DNA of 64,000 bases, taken from assembly GCF_006715225.1 (NCBI RefSeq), contig NZ_VFMU01000001.1:434001-498000 (forward strand), in the 5' to 3' direction. This document shows positions 42,413 to 51,606 of the stretch, piece by piece. This stretch comes from Arthrobacter sp. SLBN-112. Lineage in GTDB: Bacteria > Actinomycetota > Actinomycetes > Actinomycetales > Micrococcaceae. The first letter of the stretch is position 1. Each line of letters starts with the position of its first letter. The position numbers were made by a program, and so were the translations under genes. The notes beneath the pieces were generated by a model, which worked only from the letters and a program-made list of their open reading frames with translations, did no database searches and was not told the DNA's origin.

Positions 42413-43263
42413 GCGCCGTCCTGGACCGTCCCGTGCTGGCCCCGCACCAGGATCCGGCATTGGCCGGGGCGGCAGACGTGCGGCCAACAGGGAAGAGGCT
42501 GGGGCCCGGACGACGCCGGCAGCTCGCCTGGGTGGGCCCGTCCGCTTTGCTGCTGCTGTGGACAGCCTCTTCCGCGACAGGGCTCCTTGACCCCAGGATC
42601 CTGTCCGAGCCGTGGACCGTGGTGGCCACCGCCGGTGAGCTCATCGCGGACGGCCGGCTGCAGGAGAACCTTGCCATTTCCGCCCAGCGCGCAGGCCTGG
42701 GACTGTTCTTCGGCATCCTGGTGGGCGCCGTGCTGGCGCTCCTGTCCGGGCTGAGCCGGGTGGGTGAGGCCCTCATTGACGGTCCCGTGCAGATCAAGCG
42801 CGCCATCCCAGGGCTGGCCCTGATTCCGCTGCTGATTTTGTGGTTCGGCATCGACGAAACCATGAAGGTCCTCACCATCACCCTGGGTGTCTTTGTCCCG
42901 GTCTACCTGCAGACGCACGCGGGCCTGCGCGGCATCGACCTGCGCTACGTCGAGCTCGCCCAGACCGTGGGCCTCAGCCGCGCCGCCTTCATCCGCAAGG
43001 TGGTCCTCCCCGGCGCCCTGCCCGGCTTCTTCCTGGGCCTGCGCTTCGCCGTCACCGGAGCCTGGGTGTCCCTGGTGGTGGTGGAACAGATCAACGCCAC
43101 CAGCGGCATCGGCTACATGATGGAGCTCGCCCGCACCTATGGCCAAACCAACATCATCGTCCTCGGACTGGCCGTCTACGGCATTCTCGGCCTGATCTCC
43201 GACGGCGCCGTCCGCTTCTTCGAACGAAAGGCCCTCTCATGGCAGCGCACCCTGGCGGGCTGA
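42409..43263 (+). CDS. ABC transporter permease (SsuC-like)
   Basis: A 284-residue BPD-type permease with six hydrophobic segments. The EAA-loop is HAGLRGIDLRYVELAQTVGLSRAAFIRKVVLPGALPGFF (residues about 169-207), and GLRFAVTGAWVSLVVVE is the typical following helix. Start ATG 42409 overlaps the receptor stop (ATGA). It forms the membrane channel for the putative sulfonate-type transporter. Confidence 0.92.
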   Translation: MSAVLDRPVLAPHQDPALAGAADVRPTGKRLGPGRRRQLAWVGPSALLLLWTASSATGLLDPRILSEPWTVVATAGELIADGRLQENLAISAQRAGLGLFFGILVGAVLALLSGLSRVGEALIDGPVQIKRAIPGLALIPLLILWFGIDETMKVLTITLGVFVPVYLQTHAGLRGIDLRYVELAQTVGLSRAAFIRKVVLPGALPGFFLGLRFAVTGAWVSLVVVEQINATSGIGYMMELARTYGQTNIIVLGLAVYGILGLISDGAVRFFERKALSWQRTLAG

Positions 43264-44039
43264 CCGACACCCGTCCCGCCGGCACTGCGGCTTCCGCAGT
43301 CTCGGTTCGCGGCCTCATCCGCGGCTTCGGTCCCAAAGGCGTCCTAAACGGTGTGGACCTGGACATCGCCCCCGGCGAGTTCGTGGCCCTGCTGGGCCCC
43401 AGCGGCTGCGGCAAAAGCACCCTGATGCGGGCCCTGGCGGGGCTGGACCACGAGGTCCTCGGCAGCGGGGTGATCAAAGTCCCGGACCGCGTCTCCGTGG
43501 TCTTCCAGGACTCCCGGCTGCTGCCCTGGGACACAGTGCTGGGCAATGTCACCCTCGGCGTTCGGGAGCACGACGCCAGTGCCCGGGCCCGTAAGGCACT
43601 CGCCGAAGTGGGCCTCGCCGGCCGTGAAAAAGCGTGGCCGCACCAGCTGTCCGGTGGTGAACAGCAGCGCGTGGCGCTGGCCCGGTCGTTGGTTCGCGAA
43701 CCCCAGCTGCTGCTGGCCGACGAACCGTTCGGCGCCCTGGACGCGCTGACCCGCATCAAAATGCATGGGCTGCTCCAGGACCTGGTGGCCGCCCACCGGC
43801 CCGCAGTCCTGCTGGTCACCCACGACGTGGACGAGGCCATCGCGCTTGCAGACCGGATCGTGGTCCTGGACCACGGCCGCATCGCCACCGTCCGCCCGGT
43901 GTCGCCGGAGATCCGCTCGTCCACCAACGCCGCCGGGCATGAAGCCCTCCGCCGCGACCTGCTGGCCGCGCTGGGTGTCTTTACTGCAGCGGGCGTCGAG
44001 CCAACCCACACTGCTGAACCCGCCGCCGTCGGCCATTAA
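43239..44039 (+). CDS. ABC transporter ATP-binding protein (SsuB-like)
   Basis: A 266-residue ATPase. Walker A is GPSGCGKST, the Q-loop is VFQDSRLLPW, the signature is LSGGEQQRVALARSL, Walker B is LLLADEPFGALDAL and the H-loop is LVTHDVDEA. ATG 43239 starts inside the permease gene, overlapping it by 25 bases, which implies coupled translation. The sequence follows nitrate/sulfonate/taurine ATPases. It energises import by the 41294-43263 system. Confidence 0.92.
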   Translation: MAAHPGGLTDTRPAGTAASAVSVRGLIRGFGPKGVLNGVDLDIAPGEFVALLGPSGCGKSTLMRALAGLDHEVLGSGVIKVPDRVSVVFQDSRLLPWDTVLGNVTLGVREHDASARARKALAEVGLAGREKAWPHQLSGGEQQRVALARSLVREPQLLLADEPFGALDALTRIKMHGLLQDLVAAHRPAVLLVTHDVDEAIALADRIVVLDHGRIATVRPVSPEIRSSTNAAGHEALRRDLLAALGVFTAAGVEPTHTAEPAAVGH

Positions 44040-44067
44040 CCCACCCCTACCCGCAAGGAGCCTTCCC

Positions 44068-45435
44068 ATGACTGACCAGACCCCTTCCCGGCGCCAGCTG
44101 CACCTGAACGCCTTCCTTATGAGCACGGGCCACCACGAAGCCTCGTGGCGGCTGCCGGAGAGCGACCCGCACGCCGGCACCAACGTGGAGCACTACCAGC
44201 ACCTGGCCCGCACCGCCGAGCGCGGCAAGCTGGACTCCATCTTCTTTGCCGACTCCCCCGTCCTGTTCGGCGAGGTGGGCCGCCGGCCGGCCGGCAAGCT
44301 GGAGCCCACCGTGCTGCTGACGGCAATCGCCGGGGCCACCGAACGGATCGGGCTGATCGCCACCGCATCCACCACCTACAACGAACCGTTCAACCTGGCC
44401 CGCCGCTTCGCCTCCGTGGACTGGGCCAGCGGCGGCCGTGCCGGCTGGAACGTGGTGACCACCGCCGGACCGGACGCCGCCCGCAACTTTGGCGTGGACG
44501 ACCAGCCTGCCCATGCCGTCCGGTACGAACGTGCCGCCGAGTTCATCGACGTGGCACAGAAGCTGTGGGACAGCTGGCAGGACGACGCCGTCCTCGCGGA
44601 CAAGGCAGGGGGCGTGTGGGGCGATGACGAAAAGATCCGGACCATTGACCACGAGGGCAGGCACTTCAAGGTCCGCGGCCCGCTCAATGTCCCCCGCTCC
44701 CCGCAGGGGCACCCGCTGATCGTCCAGGCGGGTTCATCCGAAGACGGCAAGGGCCTCGCCGCCCGCTATGCCGACGCCGTCTTCACCGCCCACCAGACCC
44801 TCGCCGACGCCCAGGAGTTCTACCGGGATCTCAAGGCCCGTACCGCCGCTGCCGGCCGTGACCCGGAGACCATCAAGATCCTGCCCGGCATTGTGCCCGT
44901 CATCGGTGCCACCGAGGCGGAAGCCCTGGAGCTGGAACGGGAACTGGACCGCCTGATCAAGCCGGAGTACGCCCGGATTCAGCTGGCCAGGACGCTGCGC
45001 GTGGACCCGGAGGACCTGCCGCTGGACCGCCAACTGCCGGACAACCTGCCCAGCGAGGATGAGATCGAGGGCGCCAAGAGCCGCTACACGCTGATCGTGC
45101 AGCTGGCCCGCCGGGAGCAGCTCACGGTGCGGCAGCTGATCGGCCGCCTGGGCGGCGGCCGCGGGCACCGCACCTTCACGGGCACCCCCGTGCAGGTGGC
45201 GGATGCCATCCAGGAATGGTTCGACGGCGGCGCGGCGGACGGCTTCAACATCATGCCGCCGGTGCTCCCCTCCGGCTTGGAAACCTTTGTGGACCAGGTG
45301 GTGCCCATCCTGCAGGAGCGCGGCCTGTTCCGCACCGAATACACGGGCCGGACCCTGCGGGAGCACTACGGCCTGACGCGGCCGGAGAACCGGTTCAGCC
45401 GGCAGGCGGCCACAGTCGCGGCGGCAGCCGTGTGA
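44068..45435 (+). CDS. Flavin-dependent monooxygenase (NtaA/SnaA/DszA family)
   Basis: A 455-residue luciferase-like monooxygenase that needs reduced FMN from a separate reductase. Family blocks: LNAFLMSTGHHEASWR at the N-terminus, YQHLARTAERGKLDSIFFAD, ATASTTYNEPFNLARRFASVDW, GRAGWNVVTT and HPLIVQAGSSEDG. The start ATG 44068 has AAGGAG upstream. Relatives oxidise nitrilotriacetate, dibenzothiophene sulfone and dialkyl sulfones. Next to a sulfonate-type ABC transporter, its likely role is releasing sulfite from an organosulfur compound for sulfur supply. The reductase partner is not in this operon. Confidence 0.9.
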   Translation: MTDQTPSRRQLHLNAFLMSTGHHEASWRLPESDPHAGTNVEHYQHLARTAERGKLDSIFFADSPVLFGEVGRRPAGKLEPTVLLTAIAGATERIGLIATASTTYNEPFNLARRFASVDWASGGRAGWNVVTTAGPDAARNFGVDDQPAHAVRYERAAEFIDVAQKLWDSWQDDAVLADKAGGVWGDDEKIRTIDHEGRHFKVRGPLNVPRSPQGHPLIVQAGSSEDGKGLAARYADAVFTAHQTLADAQEFYRDLKARTAAAGRDPETIKILPGIVPVIGATEAEALELERELDRLIKPEYARIQLARTLRVDPEDLPLDRQLPDNLPSEDEIEGAKSRYTLIVQLARREQLTVRQLIGRLGGGRGHRTFTGTPVQVADAIQEWFDGGAADGFNIMPPVLPSGLETFVDQVVPILQERGLFRTEYTGRTLREHYGLTRPENRFSRQAATVAAAAV

Positions 45436-45510
45436 TTCGAGGACTTCCGGAGGGTATTCCCTAGACTGGCAGCTGAACGTTGATGCCAGGAACTGGATAA
45501 AGGAGCAGAA

Positions 45511-45933
45511 ATGAGCGGAGTAATCGTTGTAGGTGTGGACGCCAGCCCGTCGGCACGGAAGGCCGCGGAAGTGGCGCTGGGGCTGGCGGACTCGCTGGGG
45601 GCATCCCTTCATGTGGTGACCGCCTTTGACGTCGAGAACGCCGAAACCTTCGGGGTGGGCTCAGACAAGGTACGGATCTCCAATGCGGACAGCTCGGAGA
45701 CGGTGGCAAAGTCCCTCGGCGCATCGCATCCGGGAGTGGAAATCACCCACTTCGCTGCGCGCGGCAAGCCTGCCGATTCGCTCATCAAAGAGGCCGTCCG
45801 CCTGGATGCCCGGCTGATCGTGGTGGGAAACCGGCGGATGCGCGGCATCGGCAGGCTCCTGGGCAGCGTCGCCAACAGCGTGGCGCACAACGCCCCGTGC
45901 GATGTCTACATCGCCAACACCTACGACGACTGA
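45511..45933 (+). CDS. Universal stress protein (UspA family)
   Basis: A 140-residue single UspA domain. IIVVGVDAS-type start (VIVVGVDASPSARKAAEVAL) and the ATP-binding C-terminal motif VVGNRRMRGIGRLLGSVANSVAHNAPCDVYI (GxxGxxG-x9-[ST]-like) are present, so it is probably an ATP-binding member. The segment AAEFGRP-like membrane helix is absent; it is cytoplasmic. It stands alone with a strong terminator behind it. Confidence 0.92.
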   Translation: MSGVIVVGVDASPSARKAAEVALGLADSLGASLHVVTAFDVENAETFGVGSDKVRISNADSSETVAKSLGASHPGVEITHFAARGKPADSLIKEAVRLDARLIVVGNRRMRGIGRLLGSVANSVAHNAPCDVYIANTYDD

Positions 45934-45952
45934 CCTGACTCCCGCAAAAGGA

Positions 45953-45990
45953 GAGCGGACGACGGCGGGACCTCCCGCCGTCGTCCGCTC
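45953..45990. terminator. 18-bp stem hairpin terminator
   Basis: Perfect arms GAGCGGACGACGGCGGGA and its complement around CC. It lies between the convergent uspA and cupin genes, with CCCTTT on the right and AAAAGGA on the left. It is the most complete member of the recurring hairpin family; its right arm plus two loop bases recur exactly at 47754-47770. Confidence 0.8.
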
Positions 45991-46010
45991 CCCTTTGCGC
46001 AATGGCCTGG

Positions 46011-46406
46011 TTAGGCGCCGTACTCCTCATCGGTCACGTGGTCTAGCCAGGTGACCACCTCGCCGTTTTCGTCGGCTTCGTGCATGGCGACATGGGCCAT
46101 GTACCGCTCCGGGGTGGCCCCGTGCCAGTGCTCCTCGCCGGGCTCGATGTAGACCACGTCGCCGGGACGGATCTCCTGGACCTCCCCGCCGCGCCGGGCC
46201 ACCAGCCCGATCCCGTCCGTGACGTAGAGGGTCTGGCCCTTGGGGTGGCGGTGCCAGGCGGTCCGGGCGCCGGGCGCGAACCGGACGTGCGCGCAGCCGA
46301 TGGCCGACTGCTCGTCAGGGTTCCGGATGCCGTCAATCTGCACGGTTCCGGTGAACCATTCCTTGGGGCCGGCTCCTGTCTGGCCGCCGCTCTTGGTGTA
46401 CTTCAT
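46011..46406 (-). CDS. Cupin domain protein
   Basis: A 131-residue single-domain cupin. Motif 1 is RTAWHRHPKGQTLYVTDG with the metal-type His-x-His and motif 2 is RPGDVVYIEPGEEHWHGA, so a metal ion is probably bound. It matches small cupins often annotated as hydroxynitrile lyase- or carboxymuconolactone-like. It is the gene after an MFS efflux transporter on the same strand (21 bp gap), and they are probably cotranscribed. Confidence 0.88.
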   Translation of the reverse strand: MKYTKSGGQTGAGPKEWFTGTVQIDGIRNPDEQSAIGCAHVRFAPGARTAWHRHPKGQTLYVTDGIGLVARRGGEVQEIRPGDVVYIEPGEEHWHGATPERYMAHVAMHEADENGEVVTWLDHVTDEEYGA

Positions 46407-46427
46407 GTTCTCCTCCTCAGGGATGGG

Positions 46428-47663
46428 TTACGTGGTCTGGCGGGCCGCGGCCCGGGATGTCAGGTATGACAGGACGGCGGCGATGGAAAGAATGGCCGCG
46501 GCGGCCAGGAATGTGGCCTGGTAGCCCGCAGAGTCGAACAGCACGCCCCCGAGCGTGGCTCCGATGGCGATGGACGTCTGGACCACCGCGACCATCAGGC
46601 CGCCGCCGGCTTCGGCGTCATCCGGCATCGCCTCCGCCAGCCAGCTCCACCAGCCGACGGGCGCGGCCGTGGACATCAGGCCCCAGAGGCCCAGCAGAAC
46701 CACCACGGCGGCGATCCAGCCGCCGGCGGGAACGAGCACTGCGGCAATGGCCGCCATCAGCACCGGAATGATGATCAGCGTCCGGTACAGGCCCTTGCCC
46801 AGGAACCGGCCAATGAGCAGCGTTCCGGCAAAGCCCGCCACGCCGATCACCAGCAGGACGAGGGACACCGTGGCAACGTCCACGCGCGTCACGGTCTCCA
46901 GGAACGGGCGGATATAGGTGAACAGGACAAACTGGCCCATGAAGAAGGACCCACACGCAGCCATTCCCCAGGCGACCGGCCGGCTCTTGAGCCCGGCGAA
47001 AATCCCGAGCACGTTGCCGGATGCCCGCTTCTGGACCTTCATCGACGGCAGGCTGATCCACTGCCAGGCCAAGGCAAGCACCGCTATGGGCACCAGGCAA
47101 AAGAACGCGCCGCGCCAGCCGATGAGCGAGCCAAGGTAGCTTCCCAGGGGTGCGGCCAGGACCGTGGCCAGGGCATTGCCGCCATTGAAGATTGCCAGGG
47201 CCCGCGGCACCTGGTGCGCCGGCACCAGCCGCATGGCCGTGGCTGCCGACATGGACCAGAAGCCGCCAATGACCACGCCGATGAGGGCGCGGCCCACCAT
47301 GAACAGCAGATAACCGGGTGCGGTGGCCACCAGCGCCCCGGAGACCGCCATCAGCCCCGTCAGGCCCAGCAGGAGTGTTTTGCGGTTCATGCTGCCGGCC
47401 AGGGTGGAAACCGAGAGGCTGGTCAAGACGGCGAAGACACCGGAAATCGCGATCCCCTGCCCCACCATGCCTTCTGAAACCTGCAGTTCGGCGGCCATGG
47501 GCGTGAGCAGGCTGACGGGCATGAATTCGGAGGCGATCAGCGCGAAGACGCACAGCGACATCGCGAAGACACCGCCCCAGTGGGCCGGGTGGTGCCCGCG
47601 GGCGCCTGCTTCCTGCGGCTCGCTGGAATTGATGACTGTTGTTTCGGGTGGCATGTCCTCCAT
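46428..47663 (-). CDS. MFS transporter, DHA1 family efflux pump
   Basis: A 411-residue twelve-helix transporter. After a polar N-terminal tail, GGVFAMSLCVFALIASEFMP fits helix 1 of DHA1 (AraJ/NepI-like) exporters. SMNRKTLLLGLTGLMAVSG is the motif A region and GGFWSMSAATAMRLVPAHQVPRAL is helix 5. ATG 47663 and ATG 47654 are both possible. Upstream is the second copy of the CTGC-N3-AACSGGTY-N3-GCAG dyad also found near the XRE regulator at 32426, suggesting common control. It probably exports a toxic metabolite or nucleoside-like compound. Confidence 0.9.
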   Translation of the reverse strand: MEDMPPETTVINSSEPQEAGARGHHPAHWGGVFAMSLCVFALIASEFMPVSLLTPMAAELQVSEGMVGQGIAISGVFAVLTSLSVSTLAGSMNRKTLLLGLTGLMAVSGALVATAPGYLLFMVGRALIGVVIGGFWSMSAATAMRLVPAHQVPRALAIFNGGNALATVLAAPLGSYLGSLIGWRGAFFCLVPIAVLALAWQWISLPSMKVQKRASGNVLGIFAGLKSRPVAWGMAACGSFFMGQFVLFTYIRPFLETVTRVDVATVSLVLLVIGVAGFAGTLLIGRFLGKGLYRTLIIIPVLMAAIAAVLVPAGGWIAAVVVLLGLWGLMSTAAPVGWWSWLAEAMPDDAEAGGGLMVAVVQTSIAIGATLGGVLFDSAGYQATFLAAAAILSIAAVLSYLTSRAAARQTT

Positions 47664-47695
47664 CAAACCGTGCTCCCGGCACCCTAGCGAGGGCC

Positions 47696-47717
47696 CTGCT
47701 GAAACGGGTCTTGGCAG
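47696..47717. promoter_or_regulatory. Candidate operator, copy 2 (shared with 32363)
   Basis: CTGC-TGA-AACGGGTC-TTG-GCAG lies 33 bp upstream of the MFS start and is preceded by TAGCGAGGG and followed by CTTA, as at 32363-32384. The outer half-sites are identical; the centre is less symmetric. Confidence 0.6.
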
Positions 47718-47753
47718 ACCCCCCTTACGCGCCCTCGCCGCAGGACAACTGGG

Positions 47754-47770
47754 CCTCCCGCCGTCGTCCG
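47754..47770. repeat. Orphan arm of the recurring hairpin
   Basis: CCTCCCGCCGTCGTCCG is an exact 17-base copy of the right side of the hairpin at 45971-45987, without a matching left arm. It lies between the divergent MFS and GAF-ANTAR genes, so it cannot act as a terminator alone. Confidence 0.8.
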
Positions 47771-47920
47771 TTTCCTGTCCCCTGTCTTCTGGTTTTCACC
47801 CAAGTTGCCCTTGGTCTTGTATCGACGGGGTGTGTAGGCTTGGCGAAGTCAAGCAATGGCGGCCGTTTCGCATTATGCCTCTATCAGGCCTTATTGGGGC
47901 GTGAGAAAGAGCAGGACAGC

Positions 47921-48664
47921 GTGGCCAGAGACCGCATGATCCAGCATGATGAAACAGTCACAGAACACCTGCAGGACCTACTGCTGGAGTCAGTCGACGT
48001 CGAGGCGCTGCTCAGCGAGCTCGCAACTGTTTCAGCCGCCACCCTCTCGGTTGACCACGAGGTGATGTGCGGGGTGACGCTGATGCGTCGGAAGAAGCCG
48101 ACCACGGTTGCGACGAGTAATTCCCGTGTTCCGGCCCTGGACGAGCTGCAGTACGGGAAGGGCGAAGGGCCCTGCCTGACGGCGCTTCGGGAACTGACAA
48201 CCATCCATGTTCCTGACGTGCGCGAAGACACACGGTGGCCCCGCTACACTGCGGCTGCCTGGGCAGAAGGCATAGGCTCCATCCTGGCCGTCCCGCTCCC
48301 GCTCGAGGGCGAAGCGAACGCCGCACTTAACGTCTACTCCGCGAAGACCCATGCCTTCAGCGGGGAAGCCATCGAAAAAGCGGAAGCGTATGCGCTGGAA
48401 GCGTCCAAATCCCTGCGCCTGGCTGTCCGGATCGCCCAGTTGGTCGATGACCGCGAGAACCTTATCGCGGCAATGGAATCAAGGACCACCATCGACGTCG
48501 CCGTCGGGGCGATCATGGCCCAAAACCGGTGCAGCCAGGAGTCGGCCATCAAGATTCTGCGCATCGCCTCCAGCTCGCGCAACGTCAAGCTCCGTGATGT
48601 GGCAGCCGCCGTTGTCGCTTCGGTGGCTGATGACCCGAAAGTCCTTACGCATTTTGATGACTGA
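47921..48664 (+). CDS. GAF and ANTAR domain regulator (paralog 6)
   Basis: A 247-residue protein, the same length as paralog 1. GAF blocks are KGEGPCLTALRELTTIHVPDV, RWPRYTAAAWAEGIGSILAV and AALNVYSAKTHAFSG. The ANTAR domain is ESRTTIDVAVGAIMAQNRCS, then RDVAAAVV, and the end is LTHFDD, the shared tail. GTG 47921 is chosen by comparison with paralog 1 (both GTG-GCC-AG); ATG 47936 is also possible. The 3' end overlaps the convergent MpaB-like gene by 20 bases. Confidence 0.87.
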   Translation: MARDRMIQHDETVTEHLQDLLLESVDVEALLSELATVSAATLSVDHEVMCGVTLMRRKKPTTVATSNSRVPALDELQYGKGEGPCLTALRELTTIHVPDVREDTRWPRYTAAAWAEGIGSILAVPLPLEGEANAALNVYSAKTHAFSGEAIEKAEAYALEASKSLRLAVRIAQLVDDRENLIAAMESRTTIDVAVGAIMAQNRCSQESAIKILRIASSSRNVKLRDVAAAVVASVADDPKVLTHFDD

Positions 48665-49469
48665 CAGCAGACTTGCCTGACTGGGGGTTCCTTTTCAGGT
48701 CCTTGTCCAGTTCACGCAGGCAGTAATCCTTGAACCAGTACCTGATGCCCCGCGGCAGCTTTGGGTAGGCCACGGACAGGATCCCGAATGCGCGGTTGAA
48801 GCGACGCTCGTGCCGATCGCTCCAGGCCAGTCCGAAGTCCTTCCGCAACTGCTCCGGAAGGAGCCCCGCGGTGAGGAACCTGGCCGGGGGGATGATGGCG
48901 CGGTACCAAAGGGCCGTGTGCTTGGGAAACAGCAGGCCGCGGCCAACCCGCACCCCGGGGTACTCCGCCCGGAGGGTGGAGATATGTTCTGCCCAGTAGT
49001 GGCCGAACTCTATACGGTCCTTCGGCCACATGCCCGGGGGAAGCTGCAGGGCGGTACCGATCCGCGCATAGTCCCGGTACATCGCGTCCGCGGCTGCGTC
49101 GTCCAGCTGGCCGTAGATCTTCTCGATAATGGTGAGTGCGGTGTCGTAGAGCGTGGCCACCACCCAGAGCTGCAGTTCCGGATCGTAGGCGCTGTATCCG
49201 GCGGAGGCTTTATCTGCCGGGCGCTGCACCGGCACGTGGGCCCGGTTTACCCTGCGGCGGACCTCGTTCACCTGCGCGTCGTTGCCATAAACAACCGCGT
49301 AGACGTAGGTGAGGGTGCCCTTGAGCCTGTTGACGGGGCGTTCGGTGAACGTGCTGTGTTCCGCCACGCCCCTGCCGATGGCCGGATGGGCAAGCTGCAG
49401 CAGGATGGCTCGACCTGCCCCAGCAAGCAGGATGCCTTCCGCACGGTAATCGGCAAATTCCTGCACCAT
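48645..49469 (-). CDS. Oxygenase MpaB family (DUF2236) protein
   Basis: A 274-residue helical protein of the DUF2236/MpaB/latex-clearing protein superfamily. ILLAGAGRAILLQLAHPAIGRGVAEHS with the conserved Arg/His of the possible heme pocket, TLTYVYAVVYG, VRRRVNRAHVPV and YDPELQLWVVATLYDTAL are its hallmarks. Some members are heme b oxygenases (rubber oxygenase Lcp); function here is unknown. No signal peptide is visible. Start ATG 49469. Confidence 0.85.
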   Translation of the reverse strand: MVQEFADYRAEGILLAGAGRAILLQLAHPAIGRGVAEHSTFTERPVNRLKGTLTYVYAVVYGNDAQVNEVRRRVNRAHVPVQRPADKASAGYSAYDPELQLWVVATLYDTALTIIEKIYGQLDDAAADAMYRDYARIGTALQLPPGMWPKDRIEFGHYWAEHISTLRAEYPGVRVGRGLLFPKHTALWYRAIIPPARFLTAGLLPEQLRKDFGLAWSDRHERRFNRAFGILSVAYPKLPRGIRYWFKDYCLRELDKDLKRNPQSGKSAVSHQNA

Positions 49470-49661
49470 GTCAACAGGGTACCGTCACCGCAGGTGCGTG
49501 GGACCGGACCTTTGGCCCGTTGACATGGGACGCCATCGCTTCCCCATACCCGGCTACCCGCTGGCCGGCCGCAGCGAGGTGGCGCGGCATGCCCAGGCGG
49601 GGCAGGGCTAAAGGACCTGCCTCTCCCCTCCCCCGCCGGCAGCCGTGCTACCGCTCAAGTG

Positions 49662-51521
49662 TTACCGCTCCAGCAGGGACACGTCGCGGACCGCGCCCTT
49701 GTCCGCGGACAGGGCCATGGCAGCGTAGGCGCGCAGCGCGGCGGAAACCTGGCGATCCCGGTCCTTGGGCTTGTAACCGCCGTTGACCTCCAGCTTTTCG
49801 CGGCGTTCGGCCAGGATCTCGTCGGAGACCTCCAGCTGCAGGGAGCGCTGGGAGATGTCGATGCTGATGATGTCGCCGTCCTCCACCAGGGCGATGGCAC
49901 CGCCGGAGGCAGCCTCCGGGGAGATATGCCCGATGGACAGGCCGGAGGTTCCGCCGGAGAAACGGCCATCGGTGATGAGGGCGCACTTCTTGCCCAGGCC
50001 GCGGCCCTTGAGGAACGAGGTGGGGTACAGCATTTCCTGCATGCCGGGGCCGCCGCGCGGGCCTTCGTAGCGGATGACCACTACGTCGCCTTCCTTGATG
50101 GTCTTGTTCAGGACCTTTTCCACTGCCTCGTCCTGGGACTCGCACACCACGGCCGGGCCGGAGAAGGTCCAGATGGACTCATCAACGCCGGCGGTCTTCA
50201 CCACCGCGCCGTCGATGGCCACGTTGCCGCGGAGCACGGCCAGGCCGCCGTCCTTGGAGTAGGCGTGCTCCACCGAGCGGATGCAGCCTTCGGCGGCGTC
50301 GGTGTCCAGGGAGGTCCATTCATTCGACTGGGAGAACGCGGTGGAGGAGCGGACGCCGCCGGGGGCAGCGTGCCACAGGGCCTTCGCTTCCTCCGTGGCC
50401 TTGCCGCCGCGGATGTCCCAGTCGTCCAGCCAGCCGTCCAGGTCGGCGGAGTGCACGGAGTGGACGTCCTTGTGCAGGAGGCCGCCGCGGTTCAGCTCGC
50501 CCAACAGGGCGGGAATGCCGCCGGCGCGGTGCACGTCCTCCATGTAGTAGGTCTTGTCCTTGGCAACGTTCGGGGCCACCTTTGCCAGGCAGGGCACCTG
50601 GCGGGACTTGGCGTCCATCTCGGCCAGGCCGTAATCCACGCCGGCCTCCTGGGCCGCGGCCAGCAGGTGCAGGATGGTGTTGGTGGAGCCGCCCATGGAA
50701 ATGTCCAGGGCCATGGCGTTGTCGAAGGCCTTCGCAGTGGCGATGGAGCGCGGCAGCACGGAGTCGTCGTCGCCGTCGTAATAGCGCTTCACGAGCTCGA
50801 CGACGGTGCGGCCGGCTTTCTCGTACAGCGCCTTCCGCGCGGTGTGGGTGGCCAGCACGGAGCCGTTGCCGGGCAGGGCCAGGCCGATGGCCTCGGCAAG
50901 GCAGTTCATGGAGTTGGCCGTGAACATGCCGGAGCAGGAACCGCAGGTGGGGCAGGCGTTCTCTTCGATGAGGTTGATGTCCGCATCGGAGATGGACTCG
51001 TCCACGGCGTCGGCAATCGCGTTCACCAGGTCAAGCGAGCGCACGGAACCGTCAGTCAAGGTCACGCGGCCGGCCTCCATGGGACCTCCGGAGACGAAGA
51101 CCACCGGGATGTTCAGGCGCAAAGCAGCCATAAGCATGCCGGGGGTGATCTTGTCGCAGTTGGAGATGCAGACCAGGGCGTCGGCGCAGTGGGCGTTGAC
51201 CATGTACTCCACGGAGTCGGCGATCAGGTCGCGGGACGGCAGCGAGTAGAGCATGCCTGAGTGGCCCATGGCGATGCCGTCGTCCACGGCGATGGTGTTG
51301 AACTCGCGCGGCACGGCGCCGGCGGCAAGGATCGCGTCGGAGACGATCCGGCCCACGGGGGCGAGGTGGGTGTGGCCGGGAACGAATTCGGTGAAGCTGT
51401 TGGCCACGGCGATGATCGGCTTGCCGATGTCAGAGTTGGCGACGCCGGAAGCGCGCAGCAGTGCGCGGGCGCCGGCCATGTTGCGGCCGTGGGTGACTGT
51501 TTTTGAGCGGAGTGCAGGCAT
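49662..51521 (-). CDS. ilvD: Dihydroxy-acid dehydratase
   Basis: A 619-residue Fe-S dehydratase of the isoleucine/valine and pantothenate pathway; it converts 2,3-dihydroxy-3-methyl acids to 2-oxo acids. The N-terminus [21 protein letters not shown], the cluster cysteines in [13 protein letters not shown] and [20 protein letters not shown], and the C-terminal [15 protein letters not shown] and TDGRFSGGT are diagnostic. ATG 51521 is preferred because it matches the family start and has AGGA eight bases upstream; another ATG lies three codons earlier. The other ilv genes are not adjacent. Confidence 0.96.
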   Translation of the reverse strand: MPALRSKTVTHGRNMAGARALLRASGVANSDIGKPIIAVANSFTEFVPGHTHLAPVGRIVSDAILAAGAVPREFNTIAVDDGIAMGHSGMLYSLPSRDLIADSVEYMVNAHCADALVCISNCDKITPGMLMAALRLNIPVVFVSGGPMEAGRVTLTDGSVRSLDLVNAIADAVDESISDADINLIEENACPTCGSCSGMFTANSMNCLAEAIGLALPGNGSVLATHTARKALYEKAGRTVVELVKRYYDGDDDSVLPRSIATAKAFDNAMALDISMGGSTNTILHLLAAAQEAGVDYGLAEMDAKSRQVPCLAKVAPNVAKDKTYYMEDVHRAGGIPALLGELNRGGLLHKDVHSVHSADLDGWLDDWDIRGGKATEEAKALWHAAPGGVRSSTAFSQSNEWTSLDTDAAEGCIRSVEHAYSKDGGLAVLRGNVAIDGAVVKTAGVDESIWTFSGPAVVCESQDEAVEKVLNKTIKEGDVVVIRYEGPRGGPGMQEMLYPTSFLKGRGLGKKCALITDGRFSGGTSGLSIGHISPEAASGGAIALVEDGDIISIDISQRSLQLEVSDEILAERREKLEVNGGYKPKDRDRQVSAALRAYAAMALSADKGAVRDVSLLER

Positions 51522-51606
51522 GGTTACCATCCTGCTGGCTCGGGTAGCTGTGCGGAAGACAGCGCTGATACTAGTAGTAGGAGTACCAGAGTAATAGTAT
51601 TTGTGG

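Noticed and set aside
41129..42487. 452-codon minus-strand open frame over the SsuA-like gene
   Set aside because: Shadow frame; the plus strand has a Tat signal, lipobox and operon structure.
49470..49661. Gap between the MpaB-like gene and ilvD searched for a tRNA or small gene
   Set aside because: Only a GC-rich hairpin-like stretch; no cloverleaf and no credible ORF.
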